Source of the DNA: an uncultured Pelagibacteraceae bacterium
Lineage (GTDB): Bacteria; Pseudomonadota; Alphaproteobacteria; Pelagibacterales; Pelagibacteraceae
Assembly: GCA_902518185.1 (NCBI GenBank)
Contig: CABYFG010000002.1
Location: 62,001 to 126,000, forward strand
DNA: 64,000 bases
Direction of reading: 5' to 3'
The notes below the pieces were generated by a model, which was not told where the DNA came from, did no database searches, and saw only the letters and a list, made by a program, of their open reading frames with translations. Below, piece after piece: positions 26,343-34,744 of the stretch (within the stretch, counting starts at the first letter, position 1; each line of letters begins with the position of its first letter). The position numbers and the translations under genes are program-made.

Positions 26343-26918
26343 ATGTTTATGAATAATTTTTTTGAACAAGATGTTTCTTTAGAAAAATGTCCTGCTTTAG
26401 TTTTAAATGCAGACTACAGACCATTAAGTTATTATCCTTTATCTTTGTGGTCATGGCAAGATACTGTCAAATCCGTATTTCTTGATAGAGTAGTCATTGT
26501 AAGTAATTACGATAGAGTAGTGAGAAGCCCATCTTTTGAAATGAGATTACCAAGTGTTATTGCTCTTAAGGATTACATTGTGCCCCAAGCAAAACCTAGT
26601 TTTACGAGATTTAATGTTTTCTTAAGAGATAAGTTTTCATGTCAATATTGTGGTAGTAATAATGAACTAACATTCGACCACTTGTTACCACGCTCTAAAG
26701 GTGGGGAGACTAATTGGAACAATGTTGTAACCGCATGTTCAAGTTGCAATGTTAAAAAAGGTGGAAAGTTACTGAATCTCTCTGGTATGAAGCTATCAAG
26801 GTATCCTTACCAACCTACTACTGAGGATTTACATAAAAATGGTAAAAACTTTCCCCCCAATTTTCTACATAAAAGTTGGATGGATTATTTGTACTGGGAT
26901 GTAGAACTAGAGGCTTAA
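26343..26918 (+). CDS. HNH endonuclease
   Basis: A 191-residue protein with a central HNH nuclease motif: CQYCGSNNELTFDHLLPRSK, GGETNWNNVVTACSSCNVKK, i.e. two CxxC zinc pairs surrounding the catalytic His and the Asn. The N-terminal part (ALVLNADYRPLSYYPLSLWS) matches a widespread alphaproteobacterial housekeeping HNH family whose function is not established; there is no sign of a restriction or homing context. I prefer the ATG at 26343 (or 26349) over an upstream TTG at 26310. It converges with coq7 across two bases. Confidence 0.85.
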   Translation: MFMNNFFEQDVSLEKCPALVLNADYRPLSYYPLSLWSWQDTVKSVFLDRVVIVSNYDRVVRSPSFEMRLPSVIALKDYIVPQAKPSFTRFNVFLRDKFSCQYCGSNNELTFDHLLPRSKGGETNWNNVVTACSSCNVKKGGKLLNLSGMKLSRYPYQPTTEDLHKNGKNFPPNFLHKSWMDYLYWDVELEA

Positions 26919-26920
26919 TC

Positions 26921-27451
26921 TTAAAATTTTTCAGAGACCTTAATTGCTATTCTTGATCCTGTTTTAATAACTTTATCTAAAATGCTATAAAAACCTTTTT
27001 TTGTGGCACCTTCTTCATATGCTATGTCTTTATGGTCCAACTCATCCTCTCTAAATTTAATTATTTTTTTCTTTAATTCTTTTTCCTCGGGTCCTAGTTG
27101 ATTAATTTGATCTAAATAATGTTTATCGATAACTTCCTCAACTGAAGCAGTACATAACATAGCTGCTTTTTTGCCTAAAATTGTTGACCCAAAACCTAAT
27201 CCCAACCCAAGTAGATCCCAAAGCGGTAAAAATTTTGTTGGTTTAATATTTCTTTTTTTGATTTCTCTTTCAAAAAATTCACAATGTTCTTTTTCATGAA
27301 CTTGCATTTCCTCGATCGTTTTTTTTAAATTTTCATCTTTAATTATAGTATTAAGAGCAAGTAGTTGACCTTCATAAATTTTAACTGCTCCTCGCTCACC
27401 AGCGTGATCAACCCTTATAAATTCTTCTACTTTATTATTTGTTTTTTTCAT
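26921..27451 (-). CDS. coq7: 5-demethoxyubiquinol (DMQ) hydroxylase Coq7
   Basis: Di-iron monooxygenase that hydroxylates demethoxyubiquinol in the penultimate step of aerobic ubiquinone synthesis. The 176-residue ferritin-like protein has the carboxylate ligands in DHAGERGAVKIYEGQ, EEMQVHEKEHCEFFE (ExxH), ASVEEVIDKHY and FREDELDHKDIAYEEGA (ExxH). A hydrophobic patch with LGLGLGFGSTILG is a membrane-interaction segment. The start overlaps the end of dsbB by 17 bases on the same strand. With ubiE and ubiB elsewhere in the window, three ubiquinone genes are present. Confidence 0.95.
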   Translation of the reverse strand: MKKTNNKVEEFIRVDHAGERGAVKIYEGQLLALNTIIKDENLKKTIEEMQVHEKEHCEFFEREIKKRNIKPTKFLPLWDLLGLGLGFGSTILGKKAAMLCTASVEEVIDKHYLDQINQLGPEEKELKKKIIKFREDELDHKDIAYEEGATKKGFYSILDKVIKTGSRIAIKVSEKF

Positions 27452-27920
27452 ATTTCAAATAAATCTTTACTAAAGTTATAATAATTAATAAGTTAATTAC
27501 AATATTAATACTTGTTAGTGATAATCCAAAAATCCTAAATGTCACATCTTTACAACTTATAGTTTTTTGATTTAATTGTTTGAGCAAATCTTCTTTCGTT
27601 ATATCTTCGGAAAAATTTTTAATACCACAAACTGCTGATTCTTGAAAGAAGCCTTGTTCAATTCCTAAATGGTATATAGAAATAGCCAAAGAAAAAATAA
27701 AAGTAATTATTAATAATAATGTAAAAAATTCTTTTTCTTTTTTTAAAAAAAAAATCATTAATATCAAAATTATACTTAAACCATAAGGTATTCTCTCAAT
27801 TAGACATAAATTACATGGCTGGTGTCCAAGAACATATTCTATAAAATATGCAGACGCTAATGCGATAAAACTGAATAGTAGAATTATTCTTAAGTAAAAT
27901 TCTGGTTTTATATTAATCAT
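27435..27920 (-). CDS. dsbB: Disulphide bond formation protein DsbB-like
   Basis: Inner-membrane quinone-linked oxidase that recycles a periplasmic thiol oxidase. The 161-residue protein has four predicted membrane helices, the first periplasmic CxxC in GHQPCNLCLIERIPYG and a second cysteine pair with Cys in SAVCGIKN and in TISCKDVTFR. The length is normal for alphaproteobacterial DsbB. No dsbA is visible next to it. It follows the YqaA-type gene by four bases and overlaps coq7, so the three genes form an operon. Confidence 0.88.
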   Translation of the reverse strand: MINIKPEFYLRIILLFSFIALASAYFIEYVLGHQPCNLCLIERIPYGLSIILILMIFFLKKEKEFFTLLLIITFIFSLAISIYHLGIEQGFFQESAVCGIKNFSEDITKEDLLKQLNQKTISCKDVTFRIFGLSLTSINIVINLLIIITLVKIYLKYEKNK

Positions 27921-27924
27921 AAAA

Positions 27925-28518
27925 TTATAAAATTAGATAAATTATTACACCGATAATAACTATTAATATTCCAATTATTGTGAACCATTTTGACCCGTGT
28001 TTATCCATAAATTTGTTAAATAAATTCCCAAATTTATAAGAGAGATATGAAACTATAAAAAATCTTAATCCTCTAGAAATTAAACTTATAAAAATAAAGA
28101 TTAAAAAATTAAAACCTATAAGACCACTTGCAATAGTAAAAACCTTGTAGGGAAGAGGAGTAAAGCCTGCTAAAAAAAGTATTCCTAACCAAGCATAAAA
28201 ACCTTTACTATTAATTAAGTTTTTTTTAATGTTAGATAATTTATCTTCGTAGCCATAAAAATTCATAATGTATTCCCCAAATTCAAAAAAGAATGCTCCA
28301 ATTAAATATCCAAACATACCACCAATAACTGAGAAAACTGTGGTAATAAGAAAAATTTTAATGAAATCATTTTTTTTTGATATAACCATTGGTATAATCA
28401 TAACGTCCGGAGGAATTGGGAAAAAAGAACTTTCAATAAACGCTACTATTGCTAAATAATATTTAGAACTTTTATGAGCTGCTAGATTTAAACATTTTTT
28501 GTAAAGTCTTTTGAACAT
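27925..28518 (-). CDS. YqaA-family VTT-domain (DedA-like) membrane protein
   Basis: A 197-residue integral membrane protein beginning MFKRLYKKCLNLAAHKSS, followed by ESSFFPIPPDVMIIPM, the VTT-type re-entrant segment, later GFTPLPYKVFTIASGLIGF and a C-terminal helix. The family is distantly related to DedA and SNARE-associated Golgi proteins, implicated in lipid scrambling or export, but YqaA itself is uncharacterised. An in-frame ATG at 28572, just three bases from the tRNA-Leu gene, gives 18 extra residues outside the family pattern, so I use 28518. It heads the yqaA-dsbB-coq7 set. Confidence 0.82.
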   Translation of the reverse strand: MFKRLYKKCLNLAAHKSSKYYLAIVAFIESSFFPIPPDVMIIPMVISKKNDFIKIFLITTVFSVIGGMFGYLIGAFFFEFGEYIMNFYGYEDKLSNIKKNLINSKGFYAWLGILFLAGFTPLPYKVFTIASGLIGFNFLIFIFISLISRGLRFFIVSYLSYKFGNLFNKFMDKHGSKWFTIIGILIVIIGVIIYLIL

Positions 28519-28575
28519 TTTTTGTTTTAATATAATTTCAGTTCTTATACTATTTAATAAATTATTAAACAATTA

Positions 28576-28660
28576 GGGCGAATGGCGGAACTGGTAGACG
28601 CGCACGACTCAAAATCGTGTTTCGCAAGAAGTGAGAGTTCGATTCTCTCTTCGCCCACCA
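28576..28660 (+). tRNA. tRNA-Leu (anticodon CAA)
   Basis: Acceptor GGGCGAA pairs with TTCGCCC; a long variable arm and the anticodon stem CACGA/TCGTG with loop CTCAAAA give anticodon CAA for UUG codons. The T arm is GAGAG/CTCTC around TTCGATT, and the CCA end is encoded. The next ATG is only four bases after the CCA. Confidence 0.97.
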
Positions 28661-28664
28661 AATT

Positions 28665-30365
28665 ATGGAACTAAGTAAAGTAAACAGTTTAGTAGAACTT
28701 TTTTTCAAAAAGTACGAAGAAATAAAAAAGATTACTCCTGAGAAAGAATTTTTAAAATGGCTTAAAGATAATAAGAAAGATTTTTTAACCTGGAGTGAGG
28801 TAAAGTCTAATATTCAAATTTTATCTGAATATTTGAAAAAAAATTTATCTAAAGGGGATAGGTGTATTTTATTATCTGAAAATCGACCTGAATGGCTAAT
28901 TTCGGATATAGCCATCATGAATGCTGGTGGAGTTACTGTCCCTCTATTTACAACTTATTCTGATAAGGACTATGAATACATTATTAATGATTGTAAACCA
29001 AAAATTTGTATTATTTCAAACAATACACAATTTAAAAAGATTGAAAAATTTATTTCAAATGAAATTAAAGTTCTATCATTTGAGGATATAAGTGAAAAAA
29101 TTGAAAGCACGAAGAGTATTTTTGAAAGTTTTTCAGAAAAAGAAATAAATTTTCAGTCGAACTTTAATCAAAATATTAAGAGAAAAGATCTTGCTTGTAT
29201 AATTTATACATCTGGGACAACTGGTAACCCTAAAGGGGTAATGCTTAGTCACGGGGGCATTTTATCTAATTGTGAAGGTGCTCAAGAAATTTTGAATTTG
29301 TTAACTAAAAATAGTGAACCCGTTTTTTTAACTTGGCTACCATTATCTCACTCATACGAACATACAGTTCAATTTGTTCAAATTTCACTTGGAGCGAAAA
29401 TTTATTATGCTGAAAGTTTAGAGAGATTATTGTCTAATATGGCTGACGCTAAACCAACAATAATGACTGCAGTGCCAAGATTTTATCAAAATTTATATAG
29501 CAAAATTTTTATGAATTTTTCTAAACAAAAAGGTTTTAAAAAGAAATTGATATCTTCCACCATCTCTCTTGGAATTAAAAAACTTAATAACGAAAATATG
29601 AGTTTGAGCGAAAAAATAATTAATTTTTTTTGTGAAAAATTAGTGAGAAGGAAAATCAACAATCAATTTGGTGGAAGGTTAAAAGCCTTTGTTTCAGGAG
29701 GGGGTGCTTTGGATCAAAAAATTGGAGAATTTTTGAATTCAATAGGTTTATCAACTTTACAAGGGTATGGTCTCACCGAAGCATCTCCTGTAGTTAGTTG
29801 CAATATTCCAGGAAAAATCAAGATTGAAACAGTCGGACCTCCTTTTAAGACAAATGAGGTAAAGATCGCAACAGATGGTGAAATTTTGGTAAAAGGAGAA
29901 AATGTTATGCTTGGTTATTGGAATATGAAAAAAGAAACAGACGAAATACTTAGAGATGGTTGGTTACATACTGGAGATATAGGTGAAATTACAAAAGAAA
30001 AAAATTTAAAAATTACTGATAGGAAAAAAGAAATAATCGTGAATCTTGGAGGCGATAATATTTCCCCTTCAAAAATCGAAAATTTATTATGTCTTGATGA
30101 AAAAATTAAACAAAGTTTTGTTTATGGGGACAAAAAAAATTACTTAGTTGCTTTAATTGTTACTGAAAGTATAAAAAATAAAAAAGAAATTGAATTATTT
30201 ATAGAAAATTTAAATAAAAGCCTATCTGTTGTTGAAAAAATAAAAAAGATTAAATTAATTAATGAGGAATTTACAATTGAAAATGGAATGCTAACACCCA
30301 CTTTAAAATTAAAAAGAAAAAAAATTTTAGATAAATATAAACATGATTTAGAAACACTTTATTAA
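28665..30365 (+). CDS. AMP-dependent long-chain fatty acyl-CoA synthetase
   Basis: Adenylate-forming enzyme of 566 residues that activates fatty acids with ATP and CoA. The family motifs are IIYTSGTTGNPKGVMLSHGG (P-loop), QGYGLTEASPVVS, DGWLHTGDIGEI and the hinge/lysine region KITDRKKEIIVNLGGDN. The N-terminal LFFKKYEE and GDRCILLSENRPEW fit the long-chain (FAA1) type. The start lies four bases after the 3' end of tRNA-Leu with no ribosome-binding site, so the message is probably leaderless after tRNA processing. It is the only gene of the unit. Chain-length specificity is inferred from family. Confidence 0.93.
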   Translation: MELSKVNSLVELFFKKYEEIKKITPEKEFLKWLKDNKKDFLTWSEVKSNIQILSEYLKKNLSKGDRCILLSENRPEWLISDIAIMNAGGVTVPLFTTYSDKDYEYIINDCKPKICIISNNTQFKKIEKFISNEIKVLSFEDISEKIESTKSIFESFSEKEINFQSNFNQNIKRKDLACIIYTSGTTGNPKGVMLSHGGILSNCEGAQEILNLLTKNSEPVFLTWLPLSHSYEHTVQFVQISLGAKIYYAESLERLLSNMADAKPTIMTAVPRFYQNLYSKIFMNFSKQKGFKKKLISSTISLGIKKLNNENMSLSEKIINFFCEKLVRRKINNQFGGRLKAFVSGGGALDQKIGEFLNSIGLSTLQGYGLTEASPVVSCNIPGKIKIETVGPPFKTNEVKIATDGEILVKGENVMLGYWNMKKETDEILRDGWLHTGDIGEITKEKNLKITDRKKEIIVNLGGDNISPSKIENLLCLDEKIKQSFVYGDKKNYLVALIVTESIKNKKEIELFIENLNKSLSVVEKIKKIKLINEEFTIENGMLTPTLKLKRKKILDKYKHDLETLY

Positions 30366-30484
30366 TTTTTATAAAATATTTGATTATTAATCGCATAAAC
30401 ATTCACTTTTTAACGTATCAAATTTAAATAGAATTTTTTAAAATTAAATTCTAATTATTAAAAATTTTTACATTAATTAAAGAA

Positions 30485-30513
30485 TTGACATAACGTGTAT
30501 AAAAAAATAAAAA
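30485..30513 (+). promoter_or_regulatory. Candidate promoter for the 25-residue basic peptide gene
   Basis: Perfect -35 hexamer TTGACA (30485-30490) and, 17 bases on, TAAAAA (30508-30513) as a -10 with four of six consensus matches. It precedes a perfect palindrome and the tiny ORF at 30565. The rest of the gap 30366-30484 is plain A/T-rich sequence with nothing else recognised. Confidence 0.45.
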
Positions 30514-30523
30514 TAGATTAATT

Positions 30524-30542
30524 ACGAATCAAATTGATTCGT
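30524..30542. repeat. Perfect 19-base palindrome in a leader
   Basis: ACGAATCAAATTGATTCGT reads the same on both strands except for the central A: two nine-base arms around a single base. It lies between the candidate promoter and the ribosome-binding site of the basic-peptide gene. It has no following T-run, so it is more like an operator or an RNA hairpin in the 5' leader than a terminator. Confidence 0.6.
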
Positions 30543-30564
30543 TTAACTAATAAGGGAGCTAAAG

Positions 30565-30642
30565 ATGCCTAAGAGAAGAAAAAAAGCAAAGAAGGCTAAG
30601 AAAAAAGCTAAGAAAAAAGCTAAGAAAAGAAGAAGAAGATAA
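30565..30642 (+). CDS. 25-residue Lys/Arg/Ala peptide, possible nucleoid-associated protein
   Basis: Micro-ORF starting MPKRRKKAKKAK and ending KKRRRR: apart from Met, Pro and four Ala it consists only of Lys and Arg. The middle is two near copies of a 12-base unit (AAGAAAAAAGCT type). It resembles the C-terminal tail of histone H1 and very basic nucleoid or RNA-binding peptides. Support for translation: a strong GGGAG Shine-Dalgarno at 30554-30558 with six bases to the ATG, rare in this window; a promoter upstream; and a strong terminator 25 bases after the stop. Nothing else is encoded in the unit. I do not recognise a named family; binding to DNA, RNA or ribosomes is inferred from charge only. 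A functional RNA that merely contains this ORF is the main alternative. Confidence 0.65.
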   Translation: MPKRRKKAKKAKKKAKKKAKKRRRR

Positions 30643-30666
30643 TAACTTAGTATTCTTTAATAATTA

Positions 30667-30710
30667 AAACGCTTTCCATAACGATTTACGTGTGGAGAGC
30701 GTTTTTTTTT
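30667..30710. terminator. Rho-independent terminator, probably bidirectional
   Basis: AAACGCTTTCCATAACG pairs with CGTGTGGAGAGCGTTT (with one bulged A and two G-U pairs) around the loop ATTTA, followed by a run of nine T. The stem is about 15 pairs. It ends the basic-peptide unit, and the A-run on its left could serve the carD operon arriving from the right. It is by far the clearest terminator in the window. Confidence 0.88.
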
Positions 30711-31587
30711 ACTCGTCTAAGTTCTCTTCATTTTCATTAATAGTTTCCTCCTCATTTAAAGACGAAGAAGAAGTTTTTTCTACAGGAGCATCAGTTTTTG
30801 GTTTCGTGTCAACACTAACATTCCTTTTTAGAGCTTTATCTAATTTTTTTTGAGTATCTTCGGTGGATATATTCAAAATTATTTGAAATTCAGATAAAAT
30901 TCTTTCATACGCTTTCTCAAAAAGCTGTCTTTCACTGTAAGACTGATCTACCATAAGATCATCACCTTTATTTAGATCTCTTACAACTTCAGCTAGCTCA
31001 TAAATTTTACCAGAGGATATTTTCGCCTCGTACTCTTGGGCTCTTCGACTCCACATCGACCTTTTTATTTTTGGCTTACTTTTTAAAATTGAAATACACT
31101 TATTTACTTGATTTATAGTAGCCAAGGGTCTGATATGTGACTGTTTATTTACTGGAACCATTCCATTCGCTTTATCTTTTTCGAATTTTATCACATATGT
31201 TTCAACATCGATTCCTCCAATATTAATTTTTTTAAACTCTGTAATTTGACCAACCCCATGTTTTGGATAAACTACATAATCTTTTACTTTATATTCTTTT
31301 TTTTCAGTTTCCTGTTTTTTAACTTTTTTAATTTCTGGTTTTATTTCATTACTTTTTGGAATTCTTAAATTATCAGTTTTTTGATCTACTTTTTTTTCTT
31401 TATTTTTTAAAGATTTTTTTGATACAGGTTTGATGAATTTTTTAGTTTTTTTTTGAATAGTTTTTTTTACTTTAGATTTTTTTTGTTTGATATTTTTTTT
31501 TTTTGCATTTTTTTTAACAACATTTTTCTTAAATGTTTTCTTTAAAATATTTTTCAAACTTATTTTGCTCATCTTTATATTTTTCAT
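30709..31587 (-). CDS. carD: CarD-family transcriptional regulator with long Lys-rich N-terminal tail
   Basis: RNA-polymerase-binding regulator that stabilises promoter open complexes (CarD/CdnL). The conserved core spans about residues 98-260: [18 protein letters not shown] (Tudor-like RNAP-interaction domain), [14 protein letters not shown], and a helical DNA-binding part including [16 protein letters not shown]. It is 292 residues against about 170 in usual alphaproteobacterial homologues. The excess is a roughly 90-residue N-terminal tail of about half lysine ([18 protein letters not shown]) and an acidic, Ser/Glu-rich C-terminus. The ATG at 31587 (or 31572) lies inside fdxA, overlapping it by 59 (or 44) bases in another frame. 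Order fdxA-carD is standard in alphaproteobacteria. Confidence 0.9.
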   Translation of the reverse strand: MKNIKMSKISLKNILKKTFKKNVVKKNAKKKNIKQKKSKVKKTIQKKTKKFIKPVSKKSLKNKEKKVDQKTDNLRIPKSNEIKPEIKKVKKQETEKKEYKVKDYVVYPKHGVGQITEFKKINIGGIDVETYVIKFEKDKANGMVPVNKQSHIRPLATINQVNKCISILKSKPKIKRSMWSRRAQEYEAKISSGKIYELAEVVRDLNKGDDLMVDQSYSERQLFEKAYERILSEFQIILNISTEDTQKKLDKALKRNVSVDTKPKTDAPVEKTSSSSLNEEETINENEENLDE

Positions 31588-31855
31588 GATCCAATGGTGG
31601 ATCTTTTTTTTCAGTTATATTTGGCCAGACTTCAGAATATTTTGTATTAAGTTCTAGCCATTTTTCAACTCCAGATTCTGTATCCGCAACAATTGCATCG
31701 ACAGGACATTCAGGTTCACAAACGCCACAATCTATACACTCATCAGGTTTAATTACAAGCATATTTTTACCCTCGTAAAAACAATCAACTGGACAGACCT
31801 CTACACAATCCATCAACTTACACTTAATACATTTATCGTTAACAAGATATGTCAT
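31529..31855 (-). CDS. fdxA: Ferredoxin FdxA, 7Fe type
   Basis: Low-potential ferredoxin of 108 residues. The N-terminal cluster site has [18 protein letters not shown] and the second [16 protein letters not shown], the pattern of a [3Fe-4S][4Fe-4S] protein, followed by the typical C-terminal [18 protein letters not shown]. Electron partners are unknown. Its start overlaps the stop of the TerB-like gene by four bases, and its 3' end is overlapped by carD. Confidence 0.95.
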   Translation of the reverse strand: MTYLVNDKCIKCKLMDCVEVCPVDCFYEGKNMLVIKPDECIDCGVCEPECPVDAIVADTESGVEKWLELNTKYSEVWPNITEKKDPPLDHEKYKDEQNKFEKYFKENI

Positions 31856-32262
31856 TTTGAATTTTCATTTTTAATTTTTTCCTTAATATCTCCCATTATT
31901 TTACTGTCAACATATAATAAACCAGCTAGACGTCTCATTAGATTTGACTCGTAAATATCTGCCTCATTATTTGAATAAATAATTCTCCAAAGTGTCTCAA
32001 CTATTTTTATCTTTTCATTTTCTGCCATATTTTTTACCTCTTTTGTAAAATCTAGAATTTGATTTGAATTTTCCTCAATTTTTTTTCCATCATTAAATAT
32101 TTTATCTAAATCTTGATCGTTCGCACCTATTTGCAAAAGAGCTTGCTTTATAATTGCCTGCTCATTTTTTGAGAAGTTTTCATCAATTTTAGCTGCGTGA
32201 ATTAAAAGTGCAGCTACTTTAGTTAGGTCATTAGCTTGATTCTTTTCTTTTTTAAAAAACAT
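31852..32262 (-). CDS. TerB-like protein
   Basis: A 136-residue, mainly helical protein with the TerB fold pattern: [20 protein letters not shown] (acidic, metal-binding loop DENFSKNE), QALLQIGA, then a second half with a similar helix pair [20 protein letters not shown] and [13 protein letters not shown]. TerB domains occur in tellurite resistance clusters but also as single house genes of unknown role; no other ter genes are here. It lies four bases after the helicase and overlaps fdxA, so it belongs to the operon. In several alphaproteobacteria an S4-domain RNA-binding gene occupies this place. Confidence 0.78.
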   Translation of the reverse strand: MFFKKEKNQANDLTKVAALLIHAAKIDENFSKNEQAIIKQALLQIGANDQDLDKIFNDGKKIEENSNQILDFTKEVKNMAENEKIKIVETLWRIIYSNNEADIYESNLMRRLAGLLYVDSKIMGDIKEKIKNENSK

Positions 32263-32266
32263 AATT

Positions 32267-34744
32267 TTAATTAAGATTTAAATTTTTTAAAATACCAAAA
32301 GGATTTTCTTTAATATTTTCTTTATTTTTTAACTTTACCCTCTTTTTTGGCATATATTTGAAGAAAACTTCATTATTTTTTTCTAAAATCTTATAATTCA
32401 TAGCTTTTAGTAGTTTTTTAAAATCATCTTTAGTACATCCCAATAAATTTAACATATCTGGTATCATTTTTACTTCTTTAACATTCTCTGTGTCCGAACT
32501 TATTATTAGCACAAATAATCTCTCTAAAATATCAATTCTAATATAGGAATTATTGAATTTTTCAAATCCGCAAAGTAACATAAAGTTCTTATTTTCAATT
32601 TTGTAATTATTAAGAAAATTTAAACCAAATGTTGGTGGTTCTAAATTAAAATATTTCTGATTATGATTTTTCCACAATAGAGTTCTTAATGAAACAGGTT
32701 CCGGTTTAATTAATTTAAATAGAAAGATATGGTATCTACCAAATTTGACACCCAGCTCTCTTAAAATTTTTCTATCGTTTTGATCTAATTTCTTTAAATA
32801 TTCAGAAACTTTATCTCTCTTAAGAACACCATTATTTTCATAAAGCTGATAAGCTAAGGCTTTTATCGATGAATTTTTATCTTTTAAATTTTTCAAGTCA
32901 TAAAGACTCTTTAAAATTGTTGAAATTTTATTTTTTAGCCATTTTTCTAAAAAGGTAATTAATTTACTTTTTTGATTCTGCTCTAACATGTCATCCACTA
33001 ATAATTCTATATTAGGGCTCAAATAATCTTTACCAGGAATTAATTTGCCAATTGCTGCATTGTTCCAATATATCCTGGAGTCATTTTTTAACTCAACAAG
33101 ACCTGTATCAATCACAATTTGAATTCTCTTTTCAAGTTCCGGTCCTATTGTCTTTCTTGCGGCTTTTTTTAGAGATTTAATATCAGTCTCTAAAGCTCCT
33201 TTCTTGAGATCTAGTTCTAATTTAAGTCCATTTATTTTACCTATAAATTGATCATCAATCATTACATTATTATTTTCTAAAATTTTAGTATCAAATTCCA
33301 TATCTTGTTTTAAACCTCTGGCAAGTACACTTGCTCTTTTATCGATAAATGTTTTTGTAAGTTCTTCATGAAGTCTATCTGAAAGTTTATCCTCTAAGAA
33401 TTTAGTTTTTTCAATCCAGTAATTTTGGTTTTTGACCCAATTGTTTTTATTTGAAACATATGACCAAGTTCTCACATTTGCAATTCTATTCGCTAAAGAA
33501 TCTACATTTCCGTCTAATTTATCTAGCTTCATAAGCTGTAAATGCATAAAATTCTCTGGTATTTCCCCTTTATCACTGTTTAAAAAATTGAATACTTTTT
33601 CAACGACATCGATGTGATTTCCGTAGGTTTTCTTTACAAAGTCAGGAATTTGACAGCATTCCCATAGTAGCATCAGCGTTTCTTTTGCATTTGAAAAATT
33701 ATATAAGTCCAACTTCTTTAAGAAATACTTTAAAACCTTCTCATCCTCACACTCATGAATCCTCCTAAGCCAGTCTTTATTTGGCTTTTCTTCAAGTGAT
33801 TTTAATAACGAGTTGGGATTGTTAAAATTTAAATCTGAATTTCTCCAAAATAATGTTCTGATATTTTCAAATTTATGATTTTCTAAAAGTTCAACTTCTT
33901 CAGCTGTAATTTCTTTACAATCACCTGTGATACCAAAATTACCATCATTTAGATATCTACCTGCTCTTCCAGCAATCTGGCCTATCTCGGATAGATTAAG
34001 CTTTCTTAATTTTTTTCCATCAAACTTTTTTAAATTTGAAAAATACACTTGATCTAAATCCATATTTATACCCATTCCTATTGCATCAGTTGCCACTAAA
34101 AAATCAACATCGCCTGACTGATATAAGTCCACTTGTGCATTCCTTGTTTTTGGACTTAAAGATCCCATAACAATTGCAGCACCACCTTTTTGTCTTCGTA
34201 TTAATTCTGCTATTGCATAAACTTCTTCTGTTGAGAAAGCTATAATTGCCGTTTTTCTATTAATACGTGAAATTTTTTTGTGACCTGAATAAGTGAGTTT
34301 AGATAATCTTTTTCTATCTATAAATTCTATATCGTCATTTAATTTTGAAACTATTCCTTTGATTGTATTGGATCCCATGAACATTGTAAGTTTACTTCCT
34401 CTCATATTAAGTAACCTATCTGTAAAAATATGACCTCGTTCATGGTCTGCACACATTTGAATCTCATCAACTCCTACAAATTCTAAATCTTTATCTATTG
34501 GCATTGACTCTACTGTGCACAAAAAATATTTTGCATTTGAAGGTATAATTTTTTCCTCACCGGTTATTAAAGCAACTTCATCATATCTAGTTTTTCTAAT
34601 AACTTTGTCATAGACTTCTCTAGCTAAAAGTCTTAATGGAAAACCGATCATCCCAGTATCAAAAGAGAGCATTGTTTCTATTGCTAAATGGGTTTTACCC
34701 GTATTTGTAGGACCAAGCACAGCCGTGATTTTATTTTTATTCAT
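32267..34744 (-). CDS. SUV3-type (SUPV3L1) DEAD/DEAH-like helicase
   Basis: An 825-residue superfamily-2 helicase related to mitochondrial SUV3, which partners with an exoribonuclease in RNA decay. Walker A is in AVLGPTNTGKTHLAIETM, the DExx-type box is GVDEIQMCADHERGHIF, and the C-terminal helicase core has GSLSPKTRNAQVDLYQSG, FLVATDAIGMGINMDLD and IGQIAGRAGRY. A long helical C-terminal region (from about 320) ends in a Lys/Asn-rich tail. Start ATG in front of MNKNKITAVLGPTN. It leads the helicase-terB-fdxA-carD operon; 173 bases upstream to 34917 hold no recognised element. RNA is the expected substrate by homology. Confidence 0.9.
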   Translation of the reverse strand: MNKNKITAVLGPTNTGKTHLAIETMLSFDTGMIGFPLRLLAREVYDKVIRKTRYDEVALITGEEKIIPSNAKYFLCTVESMPIDKDLEFVGVDEIQMCADHERGHIFTDRLLNMRGSKLTMFMGSNTIKGIVSKLNDDIEFIDRKRLSKLTYSGHKKISRINRKTAIIAFSTEEVYAIAELIRRQKGGAAIVMGSLSPKTRNAQVDLYQSGDVDFLVATDAIGMGINMDLDQVYFSNLKKFDGKKLRKLNLSEIGQIAGRAGRYLNDGNFGITGDCKEITAEEVELLENHKFENIRTLFWRNSDLNFNNPNSLLKSLEEKPNKDWLRRIHECEDEKVLKYFLKKLDLYNFSNAKETLMLLWECCQIPDFVKKTYGNHIDVVEKVFNFLNSDKGEIPENFMHLQLMKLDKLDGNVDSLANRIANVRTWSYVSNKNNWVKNQNYWIEKTKFLEDKLSDRLHEELTKTFIDKRASVLARGLKQDMEFDTKILENNNVMIDDQFIGKINGLKLELDLKKGALETDIKSLKKAARKTIGPELEKRIQIVIDTGLVELKNDSRIYWNNAAIGKLIPGKDYLSPNIELLVDDMLEQNQKSKLITFLEKWLKNKISTILKSLYDLKNLKDKNSSIKALAYQLYENNGVLKRDKVSEYLKKLDQNDRKILRELGVKFGRYHIFLFKLIKPEPVSLRTLLWKNHNQKYFNLEPPTFGLNFLNNYKIENKNFMLLCGFEKFNNSYIRIDILERLFVLIISSDTENVKEVKMIPDMLNLLGCTKDDFKKLLKAMNYKILEKNNEVFFKYMPKKRVKLKNKENIKENPFGILKNLNLN

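Noticed and set aside
26343-26918. Homing endonuclease or restriction system
   Set aside because: The HNH protein has a housekeeping N-terminus and no intein, intron or methyltransferase around it.
31852-32262. Tellurite resistance cluster
   Set aside because: Only one TerB-like domain is present, without terC, terD or other ter genes.
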